A DNA stretch of 64,000 nt, taken from Anaerolinea sp. GTDB taxonomy: Bacteria; Chloroflexota; Anaerolineae; Anaerolineales; Anaerolineaceae. The position numbers and the translations under genes are program-made. The stretch covers positions 1 to 64,000 of the forward strand of contig JARKPU010000077.1 of NCBI GenBank assembly GCA_029975055.1. Direction: 5' to 3'. How positions within the stretch are numbered: the stretch's first letter is position 1; each line of letters begins with the position of its first letter. Below, piece by piece: positions 8,647 to 18,610 of the stretch. The notes below the pieces were generated by a model that was given only the letters and a program-made list of their open reading frames with translations, did no database searches and was not told the origin of the DNA.

Positions 8647-9635
8647 GCGAATCGACCCTGGCGATCACCCTCTCGATGCTCAGCTTCATGCTCGCCGTCA
8701 TCTGGGGCGGCCCGCTGGTGCGCATCCTGCGGCATTTCCGCATCGGAAAGATCATCCGGGTGGAAGAGCCTGAACGGCACTTCACCAAGATGGGCGTCCC
8801 CACCATGGGCGGCATCATGTTCATCGTGCCGGTGGTGCTGCTCACCGGGCTGCTGAACGCCGCTTCGCTGATCGGCCTGAACATGCTCGGGCGCTCGGTG
8901 CTGGTGCCGCTGCTGGTCCTCCTGTCTTACGGCGCTCTCGGCGCCATTGACGACTGGGAGGGCATTCGCGGCCCACGCCGCGGACTTGGGATGCGCGCGC
9001 GCACCAAGTTCATCTTGCAGATCGTCCTCGCCCTGGGCGCGGCGTTCGCCCTCAAGTACCTGCTGGAAGTGCCCGAACTCTACTGGCCGCCCGTCCAGGA
9101 TACGATCTCCATCGGCCCGCTCTACATCCCGGTGGCGGTGGTGTTGATCGTCGGCTTCTCCAACGCAGTCAACTTCACCGACGGGCTAGACGGCCTGGCG
9201 GGGTTGATCTCTGCCACGGCCTTCGCCGGCTTTGGCGCGATCGCCCTCATCCAGGGGCAGGTCTTCCTGGCGCGCTTCTGCTTCACGGTCGTTGGAGCGC
9301 TGTTCGGGTTCCTGTGGTTCAACGTTCACCCCGCCCAGCTGATCATGGGTGATGCCGGCGCGCTGGCGCTGGGGGCCACACTGGCGGTGGTGGCCTTGAT
9401 GACCGGGCAGTGGCTGCTGCTGCCGCTCATCGCCATCATCCCGGTCAGCGAGGCGCTCAGCGTGATCATCCAGGTGGGCTACTTCAGGCTCACAAAAGGC
9501 AAGCGCTTCTTCAAGATGGCGCCCATCCACCTGCACTTCGAACTGCTCGGCTGGAGCGAAACCCAGGTGGTGCAGCGCTTCTGGCTGGTGAGCCTGCTGT
9601 TTGCTCTATTAGGAATCGCCGTTGCGTTGATGTAA
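8643..9635 (+). CDS. mraY: Phospho-MurNAc-pentapeptide transferase MraY
   Basis: A 330-aa polytopic membrane enzyme with about ten hydrophobic segments that makes lipid I from UDP-MurNAc-pentapeptide and undecaprenyl phosphate. Signatures: MGVPTMGGIMF, the catalytic aspartates in GAIDDWEG and NAVNFTDGLDGLAG, the GDAGALALG loop, and the C-terminal MAPIHLHFELLGW with a following VVQRFW. ATG overlaps the murF stop (ATGA), so the two genes are translationally coupled. Confidence 0.96.
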   Translation: MSESTLAITLSMLSFMLAVIWGGPLVRILRHFRIGKIIRVEEPERHFTKMGVPTMGGIMFIVPVVLLTGLLNAASLIGLNMLGRSVLVPLLVLLSYGALGAIDDWEGIRGPRRGLGMRARTKFILQIVLALGAAFALKYLLEVPELYWPPVQDTISIGPLYIPVAVVLIVGFSNAVNFTDGLDGLAGLISATAFAGFGAIALIQGQVFLARFCFTVVGALFGFLWFNVHPAQLIMGDAGALALGATLAVVALMTGQWLLLPLIAIIPVSEALSVIIQVGYFRLTKGKRFFKMAPIHLHFELLGWSETQVVQRFWLVSLLFALLGIAVALM

Positions 9636-9639
9636 CGAT

Positions 9640-11003
<1,364 letters not shown>

Positions 11004-11025
<22 letters not shown>

Positions 11026-12251
11026 GTCAACCGGTTTGGAGCGGTGCGTCGCGCCGGCTGCGCGCTGTGCGCCAGGGGCTCGATTTCGTCCTGGTCGGCG
11101 TGGTGGTGGCCTTGACGTTGTTTGGCCTGCTGATGGTCTATTCCGCAGGCCCAAAGTTTGCCAGCTACATGGATATGCCGCCCGATTATTTCCTCATTCG
11201 CCAGTTGATGTGGGCCGGGGTCGGCGTGGTGGCCATCATCCTCACCACGCTCATTGATTATCACATCTACCAAAAGCTGACCGTCGTCATGATGGTCATC
11301 ACGCTCCTCCTCCTCGGCATCGTGATGGTCACCGGCCAATCCACGCTCGGATCGGTGCGCTCGATCCTGGGCGGGTCGGTGCGCCCTTCCGAGCTGGCAA
11401 AGCTCGTCACCGTGCTGTATGTTTCGGTCTGGCTGAACTCGAAGAAGGATGTGCTCAACGACATCACCCTCGGCCTCTTCCCCCTGGGCATCATCCTTGG
11501 CTTTATCGTCATGCTCATCATCTTCCAGCCGGATATTTCAGCCGCCATGACGGTGCTCATCCTCGGCGGGCTGCTCTTCTTCCTCGCCGGCGGTGAGTGG
11601 CGGCAAATCGGCATCGTCATCGCCATCGCCGTCTTGATTGGCTGGGCGGCGATCAACATCTACAGCACCGGCCGCACGCGCGTCGAAGATTACCTGGCCG
11701 GCCTGCAGAACCCGCTCCAGGCATCTTACCATGTGCGCCGCTCGCTGGAAGCGCTCATCAACGGCGGGCTGTTCGGCGTCGGCATCGGCCACAGTTCCAC
11801 CAAATTCACCGGCCTGCCCGTTGCCCACACCGATTCGATCTTCGCCATCGTGGCCGAAGAGGTGGGGCTGCTCGGCACGGGAGCATTGATCCTGGCCTAC
11901 CTCACCATCCTGTGGCGCGGCTTGAACATCGCCAAAAATGCCCCCGACCTGCTCGGGCGGCTGCTGGCAGCCGGATTGACGATGTGGATTCTCATCGAGG
12001 CGCTCATCAACATGGGCGTGATGGTGAACCTGTTGCCCCACGCCGGGAACGCGCTGCCGTTCATCAGTTACGGAGGGTCGAACCTGGTCATCACCCTGAC
12101 CAGCATCGGCATTTTATTGAACATCGGGCGCATGTCCGAGCAGAGCAAAATGCAAGGAGGGAACACCTTTGCAGCGGTTGTTGATCTGCGCTGGCGGGAC
12201 CGGCGGGGGCGTGTATCCCGCACTGTCCGTCCTGCGGGCCCTCGAGAGTGA
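11004..12251 (+). CDS. ftsW: SEDS glycosyltransferase / lipid II polymerase FtsW
   Basis: A 415-aa SEDS protein with about ten membrane helices. Conserved pieces are VYSAGP near the first helix, the periplasmic segment GYQ-like NPLQASYHVRRSLEALINGGLFGVG, and the C-terminal HAGNALPFISYGGSNLV. It polymerises septal glycan with FtsI. The last 28 residues extend beyond the normal SEDS end as a basic tail that overlaps the murG coding region by 83 bp in another frame. Start ATG lies inside the end of murD. Confidence 0.93.
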
Positions 12252-13281
12252 GTTCTCCGTGCTGTGGGTCGGCGGGGAGGGCGGCATGGAGGCAGACCTG
12301 GTGAAACTCACCGGGGTGCCTTACACTGCCGTCCCTGCGGCGGGCGTACACGGCGTGGGCCTGCGCGCCCTGCCGCGCAACCTGCTGCGCCTGGCCCAAG
12401 GGGCGCTGGCATCGCGGCGCATCCTTCGCCAGTTCAAACCGCAGGCCATGCTCTTCACCGGCGGCTATGTGGCCGTTCCGATGGCCGTTGCCGCCGGGCG
12501 CTCGGTGCCCAGCCTGCTCTTCGTGCCGGATATCGAACCCGGCCTGGCGCTCAAAACGCTGGCGCGCTTCGCCCGGGTGATCGCCCTCAGCGCGGAAGAT
12601 TCGCGCGCTTACTTCCGCGGGTCACGCGCCCGCCTCGAAGTGACCGGTTACCCCACCCGCCCCGGCCTGGCCGGCTGGGACCGGGCGCGCGGGCGCGCTC
12701 ACCTGGGGTTGGCGTTGGAAGGCAAAGTCTTGCTGGTCACCGGCGGCAGCAAAGGCGCGCGCTCCATCAACCGCGCGCTGCTGGCCGCTCTGCCCGGGCT
12801 GCTGCCCCTGGCCCAGGTCGTTCATCTCACCGGCCAACTCGACTGGCCCGAAGTGGAGGCTGCCGCGCGCGAACTGCCCTCCGAACTGGCCGCGCGTTAC
12901 CACCCCATGCCCTACCTGCACGAGATGGGCGCCGCCCTGGCCGCCGCAGACCTGGTCGTCTCGCGCGCGGGGGCATCCAGCCTGGGCGAGTACCCGCTCT
13001 TTGGCCTGCCTGCGGTTCTGGTCCCCTACCCCTACGCCTGGCGTTACCAAAAGGTCAACGCCGATTACCTGGTTCGCTCCGGCGCGGCACTGATGCTGGA
13101 AGACGAGACCCTGCCCGCCCGGCTGCTCGCCACCGTGAGCGAATTGCTCGCCGATGAGCCGCGCCTGGCGCAGATGCGCGCCCGCATGGCGGCCCTCGCC
13201 CGGCCGCAGGCCGCAGAACGCATCGCCGAGCTGCTCAAAGACCTGGCCGCCGGCTCGCGAACCCATGGAGGCAATGCATGA
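12169..13281 (+). CDS. murG: Lipid II synthase (GlcNAc transferase) MurG
   Basis: A 370-aa GT28 enzyme that adds GlcNAc to lipid I at the inner membrane surface. It shows the N-terminal glycine loop CAGGTGGGVYPALSV, FTGGYVAVPMAVAAG, TGGSKGARSINRALL, and the UDP-GlcNAc-binding RAGASSLGEYPLFGLPAVLVPYPYA. The start is a TTG at 12169 chosen because AAGGAGGG (12154-12161) sits 7 bp upstream and the next in-frame codons would lose the glycine loop. It overlaps ftsW by 83 bp and the next gene by 4 bp. Confidence 0.93.
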   Translation: MQRLLICAGGTGGGVYPALSVLRALESEFSVLWVGGEGGMEADLVKLTGVPYTAVPAAGVHGVGLRALPRNLLRLAQGALASRRILRQFKPQAMLFTGGYVAVPMAVAAGRSVPSLLFVPDIEPGLALKTLARFARVIALSAEDSRAYFRGSRARLEVTGYPTRPGLAGWDRARGRAHLGLALEGKVLLVTGGSKGARSINRALLAALPGLLPLAQVVHLTGQLDWPEVEAAARELPSELAARYHPMPYLHEMGAALAAADLVVSRAGASSLGEYPLFGLPAVLVPYPYAWRYQKVNADYLVRSGAALMLEDETLPARLLATVSELLADEPRLAQMRARMAALARPQAAERIAELLKDLAAGSRTHGGNA

Positions 13282-13814
13282 CCGGCCTGAATGCCATTTT
13301 CTGGATGTTCGTCATTCTTTTCGGCATCATCGGCGCGATGCGCGGTTGGGCCAAGGAACTCCTGGTCACATTCAGCACTGTCCTGGCGCTCTTCATCTTG
13401 AATGTGATCGAGACGTACGTACCCTTCGTCAGCCAGAGCCTCAAGGCCAACCCATCCACGCTCTTCTGGCTGCGCGCCATCCTGTTGGCGGGGCTGGTGT
13501 TCTTTGGTTATCAATCGCCCAACCTGCAGCGCCTGGCGGGCAGCAACCGGTTCGCCCGCGAAAAGCTGCAAGATTACCTGCTCGGTTTCGTCCTCGGCTC
13601 GATCAACGCCTACCTGTTCATCGGCACATTTTGGTGGTTCATGGCCGATGCCAATTACCCCTTCAAGTTCATCATCCCGCCGGACCCGAACACCACCATC
13701 GGCCAGGCCAGCCTCGACCTGCTCAAGCGCATGCCGCCCGTCTGGCTCAAACCCCCGGCGATCTTTTTTGCCATCGCGCTGGCATTTGCCTTCGTGATCG
13801 TGGTCTTCCTGTAG
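13278..13814 (+). CDS. CvpA-like integral membrane protein
   Basis: A 178-aa hydrophobic protein with about five membrane segments, starting with IFWMFVILFGIIGAMRGWAKELLVTF. The small-residue/RGW pattern resembles the CvpA (colicin V production) family; this match is weak and made by eye. It overlaps murG by 4 bp and ends about 24 bp before murC, so it is embedded in the dcw operon where textbook clusters have nothing. Between helices 4 and 5 is an extracytoplasmic PPDPNTTIGQASLDLL loop. Function unknown; a role in envelope biogenesis is inferred from position only. Confidence 0.75.
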   Translation: MTGLNAIFWMFVILFGIIGAMRGWAKELLVTFSTVLALFILNVIETYVPFVSQSLKANPSTLFWLRAILLAGLVFFGYQSPNLQRLAGSNRFAREKLQDYLLGFVLGSINAYLFIGTFWWFMADANYPFKFIIPPDPNTTIGQASLDLLKRMPPVWLKPPAIFFAIALAFAFVIVVFL

Positions 13815-13837
13815 AAACGGATGGATCGGTGAGTAAC

Positions 13838-15217
13838 ATGCAGCGGGTGCATTTGATTGGGATCGGCGGAACCGGGCTCAGCGCCATCGCTCGCCTCCTG
13901 GCGGAGCGCGGCGTGAGCGTCTCCGGCTCCGACCGCACCCTCTCCCCGCTGGCTTCCGAACTGATCGCCGCGGGCATCGCGGTGAGCATCGGCCACGACG
14001 CGCAGAATATCGCCGGGGCCGACCTGGTGGTGCGCTCATCGGCCGTGCCGGATGACAACCCCGAGGTTCTCGCCGCCCGCGAAGCGGGCATCCCCGTCCT
14101 CAAGCGCGCCGAATTCCTCGAGCAACTGTTGGAGGGCAAGCGCGTGGTGGCCGTGGCCGGAACCCACGGCAAAACCACCACCACCGCCATGCTCGCCTGG
14201 GCGCTGACGAGCCTGGGCCTTGAGCCATCCTATATCATCGGGGGCGTCTCGCGCAACCTGGGCAGCAACGCTCATGCCGGGGGCGGCGATTTCTTCGTCA
14301 TCGAAGCCGACGAATATGACCGCATGTTCCTGGGCCTGCGCCCCCACCTGGCGGTCGTCACCTACCTCGAACACGACCACCCCGATTGCTACCCCACCCC
14401 TCAGAGCTACCGGGCGGCCTTCGAGGAATTCACCGGGCTCATCCAGCCCGGCGGGGCGTTGATCACCTGCAGCGATCAGCGCGAGACCTTCGAGCTGGCC
14501 TTCGCCGTACCGCAGGGCGTCGAAGCGCGCACCTACGGCCTCGATACCCCGGCCCATTACCGCATCACCGATGGGCAGCCCAACCCGCGTGGCGGGTTCA
14601 GCGGCGCCGTCTTCCACCAGGGGGCGCTCCTCGAGCAGCTCGACCTGCAGGTTCCCGGCAGGCACAACCTGGCCAACGCCCTGGCCGCTTTGGCGGCAGT
14701 CCACACCCTGGGATTGGATGTGCCCGGCGCCGTCGCTGCGCTGAACGCCTTCGAGGGCAGCGGGCGGCGCTTCGAGGTGCTCGGCGAGGCCAACGGCATC
14801 ACAGTCATCGACGACTATGCGCATCATCCCACCGAGATCCGCGCCACGCTGGCTGCCGCCCGCGCCCGCTTCCCGCAGCGGCGCATTTGGGCCGTCTGGC
14901 AGCCGCACACCTACACGCGCACCCTCGCGCTCATGGACGCCTTCCGCACCGCCTTCACCGATGCAGACCGCGTCATCGTCACCGAAATTTATGCCGCGCG
15001 CGAGAAGACCGAGCCGTTCTCGGCCCAGGTGGTGGTGAGCGGCATGGCCCACCCGCATGCGGAATTCATCGCCGGGCTGGACGAGGTCGCCCGCCATCTC
15101 CTCGCCCATTTACTCCCGGGCGATGTGCTCCTGGTGCTTTCCGCCGGCGACGCCGACCGCATCAGCGCGGGCGTGCTGGCGCATTTGAAAGGAGTTCGAG
15201 AAAATGACCACGCTTAA
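13838..15217 (+). CDS. murC: UDP-MurNAc:L-alanine ligase MurC
   Basis: A 459-aa Mur ligase that adds L-Ala to UDP-MurNAc. Motifs: HLIGIGGTGLSAIARLL at the N-terminus, ATP loop GTHGKTTTTAM (about residue 108), EADEYDRMFL, LEHDHPDCYP, and the C-terminal DDYAHHPTEIRATL followed by QPHTYTRT, all MurC-specific. ATG at 13838 gives the usual N-terminus; GTG at 13829 would add VSN. The last 14 bp overlap the 66-aa gene downstream. Confidence 0.95.
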   Translation: MQRVHLIGIGGTGLSAIARLLAERGVSVSGSDRTLSPLASELIAAGIAVSIGHDAQNIAGADLVVRSSAVPDDNPEVLAAREAGIPVLKRAEFLEQLLEGKRVVAVAGTHGKTTTTAMLAWALTSLGLEPSYIIGGVSRNLGSNAHAGGGDFFVIEADEYDRMFLGLRPHLAVVTYLEHDHPDCYPTPQSYRAAFEEFTGLIQPGGALITCSDQRETFELAFAVPQGVEARTYGLDTPAHYRITDGQPNPRGGFSGAVFHQGALLEQLDLQVPGRHNLANALAALAAVHTLGLDVPGAVAALNAFEGSGRRFEVLGEANGITVIDDYAHHPTEIRATLAAARARFPQRRIWAVWQPHTYTRTLALMDAFRTAFTDADRVIVTEIYAAREKTEPFSAQVVVSGMAHPHAEFIAGLDEVARHLLAHLLPGDVLLVLSAGDADRISAGVLAHLKGVRENDHA

Positions 15218-15404
15218 AGATCTCAAACGAACGTACCAGGCCGAGCTGCAGTCTCTGCCCATCCAGCTGGTGCCGCCGGACCCCTTCATGCCCGGCAACA
15301 CCGGCAAGATCGTCCAGCACCCGGCCCCTGCCACCCTGCCCGCCCAACCGGAGGTCGAGCGCGAGGTGGTCAACAAATTGATCTCGAAGCTCAAGAGGAT
15401 TTAA
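15204..15404 (+). CDS. Small conserved-position protein, unknown function
   Basis: A 66-aa soluble protein starting MTTLKDLKRTYQAELQSL, with a proline-rich middle (VPPDPFMPG and HPAPATLPAQPE) and a basic C-terminal helix (VVNKLISKLKRI). It has a good ribosome-binding site (AAAGGAG, 15188-15194) and overlaps murC by 14 bp, which supports it as real. I do not recognise the family. Its place between murC and murB suggests a small accessory factor in precursor synthesis or division, but nothing in the sequence shows this. Confidence 0.65.
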   Translation: MTTLKDLKRTYQAELQSLPIQLVPPDPFMPGNTGKIVQHPAPATLPAQPEVEREVVNKLISKLKRI

Positions 15405-15425
15405 CCAGGCCAGGGACAAACCAGG

Positions 15426-16382
15426 ATGAAGCAAAAGACCTTCCCGCTCCCCAGGCTGCGCGAGTTGTTTGGCGAGGCGCTGCAAGAAAACGCCGTGCTC
15501 GCCAATTACACCACCGCGCACGTCGGCGGCCCCGCCGATGCCCTGCTCCCCGTGCACACCGCCGCGGAGCTGGAACGGGCCGCCCGCCTGCTGTGGGAAC
15601 TGGATGTGCCCTTCATCCTCCTCGGCAGCGGCTCGAACGTCCTGGTCAGCGACAGCGGCTTCCGCGGCGTGGTGGTGGTAAACCGCGCCCGCAACCACAA
15701 GATCGACCTGCACCATGAGCCGCCCTCCGTGTGGGCGGAATCGGGGGCCAACATCGGCACCATTGCCCGCCAGGCGGCTCTGCGCGGCCTGAGCGGCCTG
15801 GAATGGGCCGCCACCGTGCCGGGAACGGTGGGCGGGGCAGTTTTCGGCAACGCGGGCGCACACGGCGGCGACATGGCGGGCACTTTAACACTGGCAGAAA
15901 TCTTGCACCCCGATACGGGTAGAGAAGAGTGGACGGTCGAGCGCCTGCAGTACGCCTATCGCAGCAGTGCCCTCAAGAGCAGCCCGGCTGCTCGCAGGCC
16001 CATCATCCTCTCCGCCCGCATGAAACTGAGCCACAGCAGCCCCGCCGAAGTCCAGGCGCGCATGGATGAGTTCACCGCCCAGCGCCGCTCCACCCAGCCC
16101 CCTGGGGCCAGCCTTGGCTCGATGTTCAAGAACCCCCCCGGCGATTACGCCGGGCGCCTGATCGAAGCCGCCGGGTTGAAAGGGAAACGGGTTGGAGGCG
16201 CGCACATCAGCACGCAGCACGCCAACTTCTTCATCAATAACGAGCGGGCCAGCGCTTCCGATATCGGCGAATTGATCGCCCTGGCCCGCCGCACCGTGGA
16301 GCAGAAATTCGGCGTGCGGCTCGAGCTCGAAGTGGAATTGATCGGTGATTGGCCGGCCTTGAACGGCCGGGATCAAAGTTAA
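15426..16382 (+). CDS. murB: UDP-N-acetylenolpyruvoylglucosamine reductase MurB
   Basis: A 318-aa FAD enzyme that reduces UDP-GlcNAc-enolpyruvate to UDP-MurNAc. FAD-binding motifs: VPFILLGSGSNVLVSD and WAATVPGTVGGAVFGNAGAHGG. The shorter substrate domain and GASLGSMFKNP mark a type II MurB, lacking the extra loop of the E. coli enzyme. The serine of GSMFKNP is the expected proton donor. Its stop overlaps the ddl start (TAATG). Confidence 0.95.
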   Translation: MKQKTFPLPRLRELFGEALQENAVLANYTTAHVGGPADALLPVHTAAELERAARLLWELDVPFILLGSGSNVLVSDSGFRGVVVVNRARNHKIDLHHEPPSVWAESGANIGTIARQAALRGLSGLEWAATVPGTVGGAVFGNAGAHGGDMAGTLTLAEILHPDTGREEWTVERLQYAYRSSALKSSPAARRPIILSARMKLSHSSPAEVQARMDEFTAQRRSTQPPGASLGSMFKNPPGDYAGRLIEAAGLKGKRVGGAHISTQHANFFINNERASASDIGELIALARRTVEQKFGVRLELEVELIGDWPALNGRDQS

Positions 16383-17500
16383 TGGAGCAGCGGATGCAGT
16401 CGAAAATTCGTGTGGGCGTCATTTTTGGAGGCCGTTCCGGCGAGCACGATGTGAGCCTTATGTCTTCGCGCTCGGTTTTGGCAGTGCTCGACCCCCAGAA
16501 GTACGAGGTTTTCCAGATCGGCATCACCCGCCAGGGAGCCTGGGTCACCGGCCCGGATGCCTGGTCGGCGCTGGAATCCGGGCATGTGGAAGGCCTGCCC
16601 ACCGCGCTGCTGCTCCCCGAACCCGGCCGCGCCACGCTCTATGCGCTGCGCAGCGGCAGGCTCGAGCCCGTCTCCGGGCTGGATGTGATCTTCCCCGTCC
16701 TGCACGGCACGTTCGGCGAAGACGGCACGCTCCAGGGCCTGCTCGAACTGGCCGACATCGCCTACGTGGGCGCGGGCGTGCTCGGCTCGGCGGCGGGCAT
16801 GGATAAGGCCCTCTTCAAAGATGTGATGCGCGCCAACGGCCTGCCGGTGGTGGATGCCATCCTGGTCACCCGCCGCGAAATCGAAAGCGACCTGCAGGGG
16901 GTGATCGCCCGCGTGGAAGGCCTGGGCTACCCCATCTTCACCAAACCGGCCAACCTGGGTTCTTCGGTGGGCATCACGCGCTGCCGCGGCCGATCAGATC
17001 TGCAGGAAGGCCTGCAGGAAGCCGCCCGCTTCGACCGGCGCATCCTGGTGGAAAAGGGCGTCCCGAACGCCCGTGAGATCGAGGTTTCCGTGCTCGGCAA
17101 CGAGCACCCCGCCGCCTCGATCCCCGGCGAGATCCGCCCCGGTGATGAGTATTACAGCTACGAAGCCAAGTACATCATGGATAACTCCGAGCTGATCATC
17201 CCCGCTCCCCTGCCCCAGGATGTGACCGAACGCGTGCGCTCGCTGGCGCTGAAAGCCTACCAGGCCATCGATTGCGCCGGCATGGCGCGGGTGGATTTCC
17301 TCATGGATGCGCGCTCCGGCGAACTGTACATCAGCGAAATCAACACCATCCCTGGTTTCACCAAGATCAGCATGTACCCCAAGCTGTGGGAAGCCAGCGG
17401 TTTATCATACCGAGATTTAGTGGATCGTTTGATCGACCTGGCGCTCGAACGCAAAGCCGACCGAGACCACACCGAGCGCCAGTTCAGGAGGGGATCATGA
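16382..17500 (+). CDS. ddl: D-alanine-D-alanine ligase
   Basis: A 372-aa ATP-grasp ligase that makes the D-Ala-D-Ala used by MurF. Landmarks: GVIFGGRSGEHDVSLMS, FPVLHGTFGEDGTLQGLLEL, FTKPANLGSSVGITRCRG, VEKGVPNAREIEVSVLGN and the Mg-binding INTIPGFTKISMYP. The Tyr of DEYYSYEAKY fits a D-Ala-specific rather than D-lactate-specific omega region, judged by family knowledge. ATG at 16382 overlaps the murB stop; ATG at 16394 is an alternative. It overlaps ftsQ by 4 bp. Confidence 0.94.
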   Translation: MEQRMQSKIRVGVIFGGRSGEHDVSLMSSRSVLAVLDPQKYEVFQIGITRQGAWVTGPDAWSALESGHVEGLPTALLLPEPGRATLYALRSGRLEPVSGLDVIFPVLHGTFGEDGTLQGLLELADIAYVGAGVLGSAAGMDKALFKDVMRANGLPVVDAILVTRREIESDLQGVIARVEGLGYPIFTKPANLGSSVGITRCRGRSDLQEGLQEAARFDRRILVEKGVPNAREIEVSVLGNEHPAASIPGEIRPGDEYYSYEAKYIMDNSELIIPAPLPQDVTERVRSLALKAYQAIDCAGMARVDFLMDARSGELYISEINTIPGFTKISMYPKLWEASGLSYRDLVDRLIDLALERKADRDHTERQFRRGS

Positions 17501-18606
17501 GCTTCAAACAGGCAACGCCCAAACCGCGCGCCGAAGCGCTGCGCTCGCGCCGCGCCGCGAACGCCAATCGCCCGCGCCGCTTCGACGCAGTTGCCCAGGG
17601 GGGGATTTTTGACGCGTCCTGGATCAATCACCGCGGAACGCCTGCCCGGCCCGCAGCGGCGCCTTCTCCAAGCCGCCCGGTGGTGGTGCGCAACACCACC
17701 TTTGGCACGCCCATTCACCGGCAGGTGGCCACGGCCAACCCGCGCCGCGCCTACTATGTGCCGCTGAGCGCCCCCGGCGCCGAGATGCGCCTGCCGGCGC
17801 TGCCGGTCATCCGCCCGGGCTGGCGCCTGCTCTCCGCTGCCATCGCCATCGCCGCGGCCATCGGCTTCTTCTCGCTCATCTTCTCGCCGTTCTTCCGCGT
17901 CGGGCCGGTGACCATCAATGGGTTAGAACGGCTCAACCCGAACGAGGTGCAGGCCGTGCTCGACCTGGAGAACCTTTCGATTGTGGAAGTTGACCCAACC
18001 GCGGCCAGCGCCGGGCTGCTCAAGCGCTTCCCCGCCCTCCAGGCCGCATCCGTCAGCGTGGACCTGCCGGTCAGCGTGACGGTAAACCTGACCGAGCGCC
18101 AGCCGGTGCTCGCCTGGCAGCAAGACGATAACGTGCAGTGGGTGGATGCGCAGGGCGTGCTCTTCGCGCCCACCGGGCAGATCGAAGGGCTGGTCACCAT
18201 CCACTCGCCGGAAGCGCCGCCCGTCGCCATGCCGAAGGCCGATCAGCCCCCGGCGGGCGAGAGCGCCGGCTCAACCGCTGCCGATGGTCAGGCCGAAAGC
18301 GGCGCCAAGCTGGCCAAGCCCACCGAGGCCGGCCCTGTTACCCTGGACCCTTCTCTGCTGGCGACCGCCCAAATGCTCGCCGCGCGGCTCCCGGCCGGCA
18401 CTCCGCTGGTCTTCACCGCCGCGCAGGGGTTGGGCTGGGAAGACCCGACCGGCTACGATATCTACATTGGCAGCGACCTCAGCAGCTTTGAGAAGCGCTT
18501 TGCCATGGTCCAGGCCATTGTGGCGCAGCTGACCGAGCGCGGGAAGTCGATCGAGCTGATCAACGCCGCCAACCCGGACGCACCATACTACCGATTGGAG
18601 CAATAA
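17497..18606 (+). CDS. ftsQ: Cell division protein FtsQ
   Basis: A 369-aa bitopic protein with a long basic, Arg/Pro-rich cytoplasmic region (about 105 residues), one membrane helix (about 107-128, ending FFSLIFSPFF) and a POTRA domain starting FRVGPVTINGLERLNPNEV. The FtsQ domain continues with TVNLTERQPVLAWQ and VQWVDAQGVLFAP. A low-complexity Ala/Glu/Lys/Pro-rich insert of about 40 residues starts around residue 245 and splits it. ATG overlaps the ddl stop and follows AGGAGGGG. It recruits FtsL and related proteins to the septum. Confidence 0.87.
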   Translation: MSFKQATPKPRAEALRSRRAANANRPRRFDAVAQGGIFDASWINHRGTPARPAAAPSPSRPVVVRNTTFGTPIHRQVATANPRRAYYVPLSAPGAEMRLPALPVIRPGWRLLSAAIAIAAAIGFFSLIFSPFFRVGPVTINGLERLNPNEVQAVLDLENLSIVEVDPTAASAGLLKRFPALQAASVSVDLPVSVTVNLTERQPVLAWQQDDNVQWVDAQGVLFAPTGQIEGLVTIHSPEAPPVAMPKADQPPAGESAGSTAADGQAESGAKLAKPTEAGPVTLDPSLLATAQMLAARLPAGTPLVFTAAQGLGWEDPTGYDIYIGSDLSSFEKRFAMVQAIVAQLTERGKSIELINAANPDAPYYRLEQ

Positions 18607-18610
18607 CGCC

